Below are positions 8,302-15,024 of a stretch of DNA of 64,000 nt, in pieces. Location: positions 248,001-312,000 of the forward strand of contig JADJJE010000008.1 of the NCBI GenBank assembly GCA_016706685.1, written 5' to 3'. Origin of the DNA: Sandaracinaceae bacterium (lineage in GTDB: Bacteria; Myxococcota_A; Polyangia; Polyangiales; Houyiibacteriaceae). Below the pieces are notes generated by a model. The model did no database searches. It worked only from the letters and a program-made list of their open reading frames with translations, and had not been told where the DNA came from. A program made the position numbers and the translations under genes. Within the stretch, counting starts at the first letter, position 1, and every line of letters starts with the position of its first letter.

Positions 8302-8714
8302 CCCGGCTGCTGATCGACCTGAACGTGGTGCTCGACGTGCTCTTCGACCGGCACCCTCACGTCGAGCCCGCCGCCGGCCTGTGGGCCGCCATCGAGCGCG
8401 GCGAGGCCGAGGGCCTGCTCGCCGCCCACGGGGTGACCACGCTGCACTACCTCGCGGCGCGTGCGGCCAGCCCCGCGTTCGCGAAGCGCTGTGTGGCGGA
8501 CGTGCTCGCGGTCTTCTCGGTGGCCCCGGTGGACGCCGCCGTCCTCAGCGACGCGCTCTCCCTCGACTTCGCCGACTTCGAGGACGCCGTGTGTGCCGCA
8601 GCAGCCTCGGCCGCCCAGTGCAGCGCCATCGTCACGCGGGACCGGCGCGGCTTCAAGAAGGCCAGGCTCCCCGCCCTGACCCCCACCGAAGCGCTGGCCA
8701 TCGTCCTCGGGTGA
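8298..8714 (+). CDS. PIN-domain toxin (VapC-type ribonuclease)
   Basis: 138 residues, a normal VapC length. It starts with GTG at 8298 overlapping the antitoxin stop. PIN landmarks are the N-terminal strand with Asp (LLIDLNVVLDVLFDR), the central helical region with DFADFEDAVCAAAA supplying two more acidic residues, and the C-terminal strand VTRDRRGFKKARLPALTPTEAL with the fourth Asp. These residues bind the metal in the nuclease site. The neutralising partner is the preceding gene. The target RNA is unknown. Confidence 0.85.
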   Translation: MTRLLIDLNVVLDVLFDRHPHVEPAAGLWAAIERGEAEGLLAAHGVTTLHYLAARAASPAFAKRCVADVLAVFSVAPVDAAVLSDALSLDFADFEDAVCAAAASAAQCSAIVTRDRRGFKKARLPALTPTEALAIVLG

Positions 8715-8763
8715 GCCCTCGCCGCCATGCGCCGCTCCAGGACTTCAGCTATGGGGTGGCCTC

Positions 8764-9462
8764 ATGGGCGCACAATGGAAAGCCAAGGGTCGCGCGGCGG
8801 GTGCCGACGCCAAGGGTCGTCTCTTCACCAAGCTCTCGAAAGAGATCATGATCGCCGCGCGCGCGGGAGCGGACCCGGCGTCCAACCCGCGCCTGCGCAT
8901 GGCGGTGGACGCGGCCAAGAAGGCGTCCATGACGAAGGACACGCTGGAGCGCGCCATCAAGAAGGGCGCGGGCCTGCTGGACGACGGCGCCCAGTACGAG
9001 ACGGTCACCTACGAGGGCTACGCCCCGCACCAGGTGCCGGTCATCGTGGAGTGCCTGACCGACAACAAGAACCGCACGGCGCCCAACCTGCGCGTGCTCT
9101 TCCGCAAGGGGCAGCTGGGCTCGAGCGGCTCGGTGTCCTGGGACTTCGACCGCCGCGGCGCCATCGAGGCCTCGCCCCCAGCCAGCGGTGAAGACGCCGA
9201 AGAGGCCGCCATCGAGGCCGGCGCGCAGGACGTGGAGGCCGCCGAAGAGGGCTCGTTCCGCTTCATCACCGAGCCCACCGAGGTGGACGCCGTGGGCCGC
9301 GAGCTCACCGCGCGGGGCTGGACGGTGGAGAGCCAGAAGCTGGTCTGGATCGCCAAGAACCCGGTCACGTTGGACGACGACGCCCGCGCCGAGGTGGAGG
9401 CCTTCTTGGCGGCCATCGACGAAGACGACGACGTGCACGAGCTCTTCGTCGGCCTGGCCTGA
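8764..9462 (+). CDS. yebC: YebC/PmpR-family regulatory protein
   Basis: 232 residues beginning MGAQWKAKGRAAGADAKGRLFTKLSKEI, a form of the family signature (usually MAGHSKWANIKHRK). It continues with SNPRLRMAVDAAKKASMTKDTLERAIKKG and the C-terminal alpha/beta domains (GYAPHQVPVIVECLTDNKNRTAPNLR). YebC-family proteins act in transcriptional control or relieve ribosome stalling depending on the member. The stop codon is followed immediately by a hexanucleotide repeat tract. Confidence 0.93.
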   Translation: MGAQWKAKGRAAGADAKGRLFTKLSKEIMIAARAGADPASNPRLRMAVDAAKKASMTKDTLERAIKKGAGLLDDGAQYETVTYEGYAPHQVPVIVECLTDNKNRTAPNLRVLFRKGQLGSSGSVSWDFDRRGAIEASPPASGEDAEEAAIEAGAQDVEAAEEGSFRFITEPTEVDAVGRELTARGWTVESQKLVWIAKNPVTLDDDARAEVEAFLAAIDEDDDVHELFVGLA

Positions 9463-9644
9463 CCGAGACCGAGACCGAGTCCGAGTCGGAGACCGAGTCG
9501 GAGACCGAGTCGGAGACCGAGACCGAGACCGAGTCGGAGACCGAGTCGGAGACGGAGACCGAGTCGGAGACCGAGTCGGAGACCGAGTCGGAGACCGAGT
9601 CGGAGACGGAGACCGAGTCGGAGTCCGAGACCGAGTCCGAGACC
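9463..9644. repeat. Hexanucleotide repeat tract (GAGNCC/GAGTCG type), left arm
   Basis: About 30 imperfect units of GAGACC, GAGTCC, GAGTCG and GAGACG in direct order, starting right after the yebC stop. The tract runs opposite to a second tract at 9856-10053, so transcripts across both could fold into a long imperfect hairpin. No coding function is apparent. Confidence 0.85.
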
Positions 9645-9855
9645 AGCCCGACTTCGCGAGCGTGAGAAGCCCTCAGAGCGCATTAGACGGAAGGTGTCAC
9701 TCCGGTTGAGTGGCGGACTTGGACACGACCAGAGTGAAGTGACTGAGTCCACAGGCTGCGCGCCCCGGCTGGCGGACAACACAGCGACGGGCGGGACCGA
9801 GGGGCTTGTCGGGGTCGCTGGATCCGACGATGCGGACTAGAGGTTGGAGGGGGGA
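9645..9855. other. Unique spacer between the two opposed repeat tracts
   Basis: Apart from a small hairpin (CACTC-N5-GAGTG near 9700) I see no gene, promoter or recognisable relic in these 211 bases. They would form the loop if the flanking tracts pair. Confidence 0.4.
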
Positions 9856-10053
9856 CCGGTCTCGGCCTCGGCCTCGGCCTCTGTCTCGGACTCGGCCTCT
9901 GTCTCGGACTCGGCCTCGGCCTCGGACTCGGCCTCTGTCTCGGCCTCGGCCTCTGTCTCGGCCTCGGCCTCTGTCTCGGCCTCGGACTCGGTCTCTGTCT
10001 CGGCCTCGGTCTCGGCCTCCGACTCGGTCTCCGACTCGGTCTCTGTCTCGGCC
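9856..10053. repeat. Hexanucleotide repeat tract, right arm (inverted relative to 9463-9644)
   Basis: CGGCCT, CGGACT, CGGTCT and CTGTCT units, which read as GAGGCC, GAGTCC, GAGACC and GAGACA on the minus strand. It begins directly beyond the tatC stop codon. Thus both convergent genes end in the same kind of repeat, each pointing away from its gene. Confidence 0.85.
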
Positions 10054-10911
10054 TCAGCGCTCGTAGCCCTCGTCCTTGGCGGCCTTCGCTTCGTCGGCGC
10101 GGCGCTTGCCGCGGCTCTTCTCGATCAGGTAGGCGACGACGACCGCCAGGTAGTAGAGCACCACCAGCGGGACCAACATCATCAGCTGAGAGACCACGTC
10201 GGGCGGCGTGAGGATGGCCGCGATGACGGAGGCGACCACCACCCACCAGCGTCCGAAGTTCAGGAGCCCACGCCAGTTCACGATCTCGACGGCCGCCAGG
10301 AACGAGACCACCACTGGCACCTCGAACACCACGCCGAAGCCCAGCAGCAGCTCGGCGATGAAGGTGGTGTACTCGGTGATCATGACCGTGGGCACGATCT
10401 GGACCTCGTCGTTCGGGAGCTGCTGGGCGTACTCGAGGAAGGTGCGGAACGCCTCCGGGAACACGACCACGTACCCGAACACCACGCCACCCACGAAGCA
10501 CAGCGTGGAGGCCAGCACGAAGGGGACCGCCATGCGCCGCTCGCGGCGGTAGAGGCCCGGCGCGATGAAGCCCCAGATCTGCCAGAAGACCCACGGCGAC
10601 GCGAGGATCAGCCCCGCGATGACGCTGTTCTTCAGGTAGATGACGATCATGTCCATCGGACCCGAGAAGTGGATGGTGGGACGGCCGAGTTCGAGCTTGG
10701 CCCACGCCGTGATCCACGGCTCCAGCAGGAACTCCAGCAGCTCTTCCTTCCACACCCAGGCGAACGCGATGGCCGGGATGGCGCCCAGGACGGCGCGCAC
10801 CAGCCGCGTGCGCAGCTCGCCCACGTGCTCGAAGAAGCCCATCTCGAGGTCGTCTTCGGGGCGGTGCACGGTGCCGTCGGCGTTGAGGGCGGGCTTCTTC
10901 TCCTCGGTCAC
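10054..10911 (-). CDS. tatC: Sec-independent protein translocase TatC
   Basis: 285 residues with six predicted membrane helices. The cytoplasmic N-terminus carries the signature MGFFEHVGELRTRLVRAVLG, whose acidic residue helps bind the twin-arginine signal. FVLASTLCFVGGVVFGYVVVFPEAFRTFLEY and the conserved Glu/Pro positions of helices 3-4 follow. TatC is the receptor of the twin-arginine pathway that exports folded proteins. It overlaps the TatA/B-type gene by 4 bp, forming a two-gene tat operon. The slightly long, charged C-terminal tail (KSRGKRRADEAKAAKDEGYER) lies on the cytoplasmic side. Confidence 0.95.
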   Translation of the reverse strand: MTEEKKPALNADGTVHRPEDDLEMGFFEHVGELRTRLVRAVLGAIPAIAFAWVWKEELLEFLLEPWITAWAKLELGRPTIHFSGPMDMIVIYLKNSVIAGLILASPWVFWQIWGFIAPGLYRRERRMAVPFVLASTLCFVGGVVFGYVVVFPEAFRTFLEYAQQLPNDEVQIVPTVMITEYTTFIAELLLGFGVVFEVPVVVSFLAAVEIVNWRGLLNFGRWWVVVASVIAAILTPPDVVSQLMMLVPLVVLYYLAVVVAYLIEKSRGKRRADEAKAAKDEGYER

Positions 10912-11375
10912 GCGCGCGGCTCCACCGTAACGGTCCGCGTGCTGGCGTGCGCCACGTCCACGCCGAGGGCGGGCTGCTCGGCGCCCAGCTCGGCTTCGCC
11001 CATGATGCGCACCGTCTCTGCGTTGACGTCGGCGTTGGCGCTCTGCACGCCCGGCTTCGGCGGCACGCCCGGCTTGGTCATGCTCGCGCCCACCGAGGCC
11101 ACTTCGCTCTGCACGTTGCGTCCCACGTCGCGCAGGTCGCTGAGCGGCTTGGTCAGCTCGGTCTTCATCTTCTTCATGCCGAGCGGGTCGCGCACGTCTT
11201 CGTCCGCCAGGATGGCGTCGATGCCCACCTGCTTGCGGAGGTCGGCCGTGGTGGCGCGAAACTGCCGGATGCCCTTGGTGAGGGCGCGTGCGAACGTCGG
11301 CATCTTGTCGGGCCCCACCGCGAAGAGGAGCACGAGGAAGATGATCACCATCTCGCCGCCGCCAATACCGAACAT
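10908..11375 (-). CDS. TatA/TatB-type translocase subunit
   Basis: 155 residues from ATG 11375. MFGIGGGEMVIIFLVLLFAVGPDKMPTFARALTKGIRQFR gives one membrane helix with the early acidic residue, the hinge FAVGPDKMP and an amphipathic helix, which define the TatA/TatB family. The length and the long predicted helical tail (residues 45-110) favour a TatB-like role, but TatA cannot be excluded because no second paralogue is in the window. The ATGA overlap with tatC shows co-translation. Confidence 0.88.
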   Translation of the reverse strand: MFGIGGGEMVIIFLVLLFAVGPDKMPTFARALTKGIRQFRATTADLRKQVGIDAILADEDVRDPLGMKKMKTELTKPLSDLRDVGRNVQSEVASVGASMTKPGVPPKPGVQSANADVNAETVRIMGEAELGAEQPALGVDVAHASTRTVTVEPRA

Positions 11376-11437
11376 CCTAGGGGGCCTGTATCGCACGCCG
11401 CGCGCGTCCGCGCGAGCGCAGCGTGTCGGCTCCGGGC

Positions 11438-12208
11438 TCAGGACACTTGGAGCGTGACTGCGGCGATCCCGAACATGCGCCGGAACGTCCGGCTCAGGTG
11501 GGCCGAGTCGGCGAAGCCGGCGGCGTGGGCCGCCTCGGTGAGGGAGGCACCGGACGCAAACCGCTCGACCGCGCGCTGGAGCCGCAGCCACAGCAGGTAC
11601 GTGCGGAAGGGGAGCCCCGTCTGCTCGACGAAGAGGTGCCGGGTGCGACCCGGCGAGAGGGAGACGAACGCGGCCGCGTCCTCGAGCGTCACCGGCTGGT
11701 CCAGTCGCGGCGTGACCCAGGCGATCAGCTTCGCGACGCGGTGGTCCACGCGGCGAGGGGCCAGGCCACCCTGCGTCAGCTGCGCGGCCAGGGTACGGCC
11801 GAGCGCCATCAGCTGCTCGTCGGTGCGCTCGGGCGCCTGGAACGAGGCTCGCAGGCGCGCCGGCAGGTCTCCCAGCAGCGCAGCGGGGATGTGCGCGACC
11901 GGTCCGTTCGCGAAGAGCGTGCTCGTCAGCTGCCGCCCGGCCTTACCCTCCGGGGCGACGAAGAGGTGCGCCACCAGCCCGTTTCCCCAGAAGGAGTGCT
12001 CGGCGTCGGGTGCCACCGCGAGGGCCACGCCCGACACGGTCCCCGTGGGACTCGCGAGCTCGACCGTCCCCGTGAGGGCGAGCGTCACCTGGACGACGTG
12101 GTGGGAGTGCACGTCGGTCCGCGGGTACTGCTCACCAGGAGGTGCGCTCAGCACCCACAGGGTCGCTCCTTCCCAGAACAGAATCCGGCCCTGCGCCTTG
12201 GTACCCAT
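11438..12208 (-). CDS. AraC-family transcriptional regulator
   Basis: 256 residues. The N-terminal part (about 1-120) is a cupin-like sensor with HSHHVVQVTLALTGTVEL and VAPDAEHSF. The C-terminal part (about 160-256) is the double helix-turn-helix domain: LEDAAAFVSLSPGRTRHLFVEQTG for the first and LTEAAHAAGFADSAHLSRTFRRMFG for the second. It faces the same way as the hydrolase, membrane protein and oxidoreductase upstream, and two of their promoters share a 16-bp motif (13135-13150, 14706-14721) that is a plausible binding site. The effector is unknown. Confidence 0.9.
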   Translation of the reverse strand: MGTKAQGRILFWEGATLWVLSAPPGEQYPRTDVHSHHVVQVTLALTGTVELASPTGTVSGVALAVAPDAEHSFWGNGLVAHLFVAPEGKAGRQLTSTLFANGPVAHIPAALLGDLPARLRASFQAPERTDEQLMALGRTLAAQLTQGGLAPRRVDHRVAKLIAWVTPRLDQPVTLEDAAAFVSLSPGRTRHLFVEQTGLPFRTYLLWLRLQRAVERFASGASLTEAAHAAGFADSAHLSRTFRRMFGIAAVTLQVS

Positions 12209-12250
12209 GCCGCAGAGGGTACGGGGCGCGTCGGCGACGCGGCAAGGTGG

Positions 12251-13078
12251 TCAGTCCGACACCGGCGGGAGAACGCTGAGGATCACCTCGACGACGTCGT
12301 CGGTGCGGCTCAGCTGGGGATAGTGGCCGGTGCCTTGGTACACCACCTGCTCTCCGTCAGACGCTTCGTTGGCGAGCTCGCCGAGCATGGAAACCCAGAG
12401 GTCCTCGACGGTCCGCGTGAAGCCGTGGGAGGTCCCGGTCAGCACCCGCACCGGATAGGCACCAAAGTCGCCCGCGGCGGCGATCTGGTCGGACGCCAGC
12501 GCAAAGCCCGCGAACTCGGCGCGCTGTACGGCGGGGAGGGTGGCGACGGCGGACTCGGGGATCGTGCACCCGCTGAGCTCGGCCTCCGCGCAGGCGGCGG
12601 TGAAGTCGCGGTGGCGCGGATCGACGAGCACCAGCGCGGCGACCTCGTCGGGGTGCGCCTTGGCGAAGAGCTCCATGTACGTCCCGCCGAACGAGTGACC
12701 GACGAGCACGTACGGGGGCGCATAGCCGCGGGCCTCGAGCAGCGCGCGGAGGTCCTCGACGATGCGCGCGGGGTCGCGGGGCGCGCTCGTCGCGTCGCTC
12801 GCACCGTAGCCGGGGCGGGAATAGGCGAACACCCGCGCCTCGACGGCGACCGCGGCGGCGGTGGCGTCCCATCCCGACCAGTCGTCGCCGAAGCCTGCTT
12901 CGAACACGACGGTGGCATCTCCGCTCCCGGCCTCGACGACGACGATGTCGTGGCCGGCGATGTGGGCGGTGGTGGGGGTCAGCTGCGTGCTGCAGGCCGA
13001 CAGGAGGACGGATGCCAGCAGCGTGGCGGCGCTGGCGATGGGGAGTGCATGGCGGAACGTAGTGCTCTGGATGGTCAT
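12251..13078 (-). CDS. Alpha/beta-hydrolase lipoprotein
   Basis: 275 residues. The signal peptide ends in the lipobox LLSAC (Cys about residue 29), so it is a lipid-anchored envelope enzyme. The alpha/beta-hydrolase triad is visible: the nucleophile elbow GHSFGG, the acidic strand ALVLVDPRH and the C-terminal His in YQGTGHYPQL. The oxyanion region is FEAGFGDDWSGW. The substrate is unknown; members hydrolyse esters, lactones or epoxides. The 16-bp motif lies 57 bp upstream of the start. Confidence 0.85.
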   Translation of the reverse strand: MTIQSTTFRHALPIASAATLLASVLLSACSTQLTPTTAHIAGHDIVVVEAGSGDATVVFEAGFGDDWSGWDATAAAVAVEARVFAYSRPGYGASDATSAPRDPARIVEDLRALLEARGYAPPYVLVGHSFGGTYMELFAKAHPDEVAALVLVDPRHRDFTAACAEAELSGCTIPESAVATLPAVQRAEFAGFALASDQIAAAGDFGAYPVRVLTGTSHGFTRTVEDLWVSMLGELANEASDGEQVVYQGTGHYPQLSRTDDVVEVILSVLPPVSD

Positions 13079-13134
13079 GGTTGCCTCTTGGGTTTGGGGA
13101 CAAGGGCACTCTAGGAACGGGGGGCGCGGCGCAC

Positions 13135-13150
13135 TTGAACGAAGGGGCTG
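13135..13150. promoter_or_regulatory. Shared 16-bp motif, copy 1
   Basis: TTGAACGAAGGGGCTG (plus-strand reading) occurs here and again at 14706-14721. Both lie upstream of minus-strand genes, 57 and 99 bp from the start codons of the hydrolase and the oxidoreductase. A shared operator, probably for the AraC regulator at 11438-12208, is the simplest reading. Confidence 0.55.
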
Positions 13151-13180
13151 CGATGAACGGCCTCGTCCACGCGCCGCCCG

Positions 13181-13615
13181 CTACGAGCTGATCCCGACGG
13201 CGAGGACCGCCGCCACGACGAAGTCGACGGTGGCGCAGAACGGCGGCCACCACCGCGTGCCCGCGACGAACTGCGTGCGGTGCTGCCACACGTCTTTGGC
13301 GCCATGCCCCACGTAGCCGGCCACCAGCAGCCAGACCGATGCGGTGACGCCGATCAGACCGAGGACGAGGAAGGCCGCGGCGACGGCGGATTCGACGATG
13401 ATGACGTTCCTGCGACCGTCGGCGACGGCGAAGCCGACGTAGACGGCAGCGATGAACGCGAGACACACCGCTTGGACGGCGGCGGGCTCGAGCCAGCGGA
13501 TGGCGAGCGGTGCGGCGGATTGAATCACTCCGATCACCACGCCCCAGAGGATCGGTCGGAGCACCCGCCCGGTCTGCTGATCGCGATGGTGCTCGTGGTC
13601 GTGTGCGTCGGTCAC
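13181..13615 (-). CDS. Small integral membrane protein of unknown function
   Basis: 144 residues with a His/Asp-rich N-terminus (DAHDHEHHRDQQ) and four predicted membrane helices (ILWGVVIGVIQSAAPLAIRWL, AVCLAFIAAVYVGFAVA, VIIVESAVAAAFLVLGLIGVT, ATVDFVVAAVLAVGISS). Between helices 3 and 4 is GYVGHGAKDVWQHRTQFVAGTRWWPPFCA, a pattern I associate with uncharacterised proteins. The ATG overlaps the stop of the oxidoreductase gene by 4 bp, so the two are co-translated. Confidence 0.7.
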   Translation of the reverse strand: MTDAHDHEHHRDQQTGRVLRPILWGVVIGVIQSAAPLAIRWLEPAAVQAVCLAFIAAVYVGFAVADGRRNVIIVESAVAAAFLVLGLIGVTASVWLLVAGYVGHGAKDVWQHRTQFVAGTRWWPPFCATVDFVVAAVLAVGISS

Positions 13616-14607
13616 GCGTGGGCTCCGACGAAGTCGCGCGCCCCGGCGATCGTGATCACGGACTTGCCCCGTGAGTGCCCGGCCGCCAGCGCGCGAACCG
13701 CGTCCGGAGTCTCGCTCAGGGGATAGCGGCTACCGACGACGGGCGTGAGCGTTCCCGCCTCCAGCATCGCCTTGAGGGTGGCGAGGTCCTTCTGGTTCAC
13801 GAGCGCGACCGGCGAACGAAAGCTCTGTCGGGTCGTGAGTCCGATGACCTGGGACCAGAACTGCCGGCCCATGCCGAGCCACTTGCCCCCGCCCTCGCCG
13901 CCGAGGATCACGAGCGTCCCGGACGGCGCGAGCACGCGTCGCAGCGCGGACACCTCGCGGCTGCCTGCGAGATCGATGATGACGTCGTAGGTGCGCTCCC
14001 CCGCGGTGGGGTCGTCGCGCGTGTAGTCGATGACGTGCCGGGCGCCCAGGGAGCGCACGTAGTCCTGCTTCGCCGTGCTGCACACGCCCGTCACCTCGGC
14101 GCCCATCGCGTGCGCGAGCTGCACCGCGTAGGAGCCGACGCCGCCGCCCGCACCGGTGATGAGCACCGTCTGGCCGGCTTCGAGCCTCGCCGCGCGGAGC
14201 CCGGTGAGGGCAGTGGTGGCCGACACGGGCACGGCCGCGGCCTCCGCGAAGTCGAGGTTCGCAGGCTTGTGCAGGAGCTTGGATGCGGAGGCGCGCGCGT
14301 ACTCGGCGAAGGATCCGTTGGCGACTCCGAAGACCTCGTCGCCCGGCGCGAAGGCGGTCACGTTCTTGCCCACCTCTTCGACGACCCCCGCGAGCTCGCT
14401 CCCGAGCACGGGGTTTCGCGGTCGGCGCAGGCCGGTCGCGAGTCGCACCGCATAGGGCACTCCCTCCATCAGGTGCCACACCCCGAAGTCGATGCCCGCA
14501 GCGTGCACGCGGACGACGACCTCGTCTGCGCGCGGTCGCGGACGGTCGATGTCCGCGAACTGCAGCACGTCGGCGGATCCGTAGCGGTCTTGAACGATGG
14601 CTTTCAT
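13612..14607 (-). CDS. Medium-chain dehydrogenase/reductase, quinone-oxidoreductase-like
   Basis: 331 residues from ATG 14607. The GroES-like N-terminal domain (PRPRADEVVVRVHAAGIDFGVWHL, GSELAGVVEEVGKNVTAFAPGDEVFG) is followed by a Rossmann domain with VLITGAGGGVGSYAVQLAHAMGAEVTGVCS for NAD(P)H. Catalytic zinc ligands are absent, placing it with the zinc-free NAD(P)H:quinone reductase branch of the MDR superfamily. The shared 16-bp motif lies 99 bp upstream, and the next gene overlaps by 4 bp. A detoxification or stress role controlled by the nearby AraC regulator is an inference. Confidence 0.88.
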   Translation of the reverse strand: MKAIVQDRYGSADVLQFADIDRPRPRADEVVVRVHAAGIDFGVWHLMEGVPYAVRLATGLRRPRNPVLGSELAGVVEEVGKNVTAFAPGDEVFGVANGSFAEYARASASKLLHKPANLDFAEAAAVPVSATTALTGLRAARLEAGQTVLITGAGGGVGSYAVQLAHAMGAEVTGVCSTAKQDYVRSLGARHVIDYTRDDPTAGERTYDVIIDLAGSREVSALRRVLAPSGTLVILGGEGGGKWLGMGRQFWSQVIGLTTRQSFRSPVALVNQKDLATLKAMLEAGTLTPVVGSRYPLSETPDAVRALAAGHSRGKSVITIAGARDFVGAHA

Positions 14608-14705
14608 GTCGGTCTCTCCAGCTGGCAGGGTGGGTGTCTGCGCAGACGGGCCTTGCTGCCCGCTGTGCTCATGGTCCCAACCTACCGACCGGCGCCGATC
14701 GACGA

Positions 14706-14721
14706 TTGAACGAAGGGGCTG
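14706..14721. promoter_or_regulatory. Shared 16-bp motif, copy 2
   Basis: An exact copy of the 16-mer at 13135-13150 in the same orientation, upstream of the MDR oxidoreductase gene. Flanking bases differ on both sides, so the match is confined to the 16 bp, as expected for a protein-binding site rather than a duplication. Confidence 0.55.
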
Positions 14722-14757
14722 TCCTGTGTCCCCCCGGAGAGCTGGCCTGGGGGTCTG

Positions 14758-14973
14758 TTGCTGGCGGAGCAGGCCGTGGCCGCGATCCGCGCGGGCTTCG
14801 TGACGCTGCAAACATCGCCGTTCACGTGCCGCAAGGCCGGACAGAGCCCGTTCCTGCGCGAGGTGATCATCCCCTTTGGGCGAACGGGCTACGTGGCACT
14901 CGTCGAGATCGAGTCGGCGACGGACGTGGTGGTCGTTGCCGTCCGTCACCAGCTCGAAGACGACTACCACTGA
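14758..14973 (+). pseudogene. RelE/ParE-family toxin, C-terminal fragment
   Basis: The 71 codons read AEQAVAAIRAGFVTLQTSP, then LREVIIPFGRTGYVALVEI, then VVVVAVRHQLEDDYH. That matches the last two-thirds of RelE/ParE toxins, including the terminal basic/His RHQ-E motif. The first helix and strand of the normal toxin of about 95-105 residues are missing, an in-frame stop lies at 14707-14709, and there is no antitoxin gene beside it. It is therefore a remnant, although a TTG start could allow a short product. Confidence 0.6.
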
Positions 14974-14983
14974 CGCAGCGGTC

Positions 14984-15011
14984 TGGGCCAGCACGACCAC
15001 GTGCTGGCCCA
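14984..15011. terminator. Bidirectional hairpin between convergent genes
   Basis: TGGGCCAGCACG and CGTGCTGGCCCA form a perfect 12-bp GC-rich stem with a 4-nt loop (ACCA). It sits between the toxin fragment (plus) and the chemotaxis receptor gene (minus, stop at 15025). Without a U-run on either side it is best called a probable bidirectional terminator. Confidence 0.55.
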
Positions 15012-15024
15012 AGCGCCTGCTAGC

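Noticed and set aside
9463..10053. CRISPR array
   Set aside because: Units are 6 bp with no spacers; these are hexanucleotide tandem repeats.
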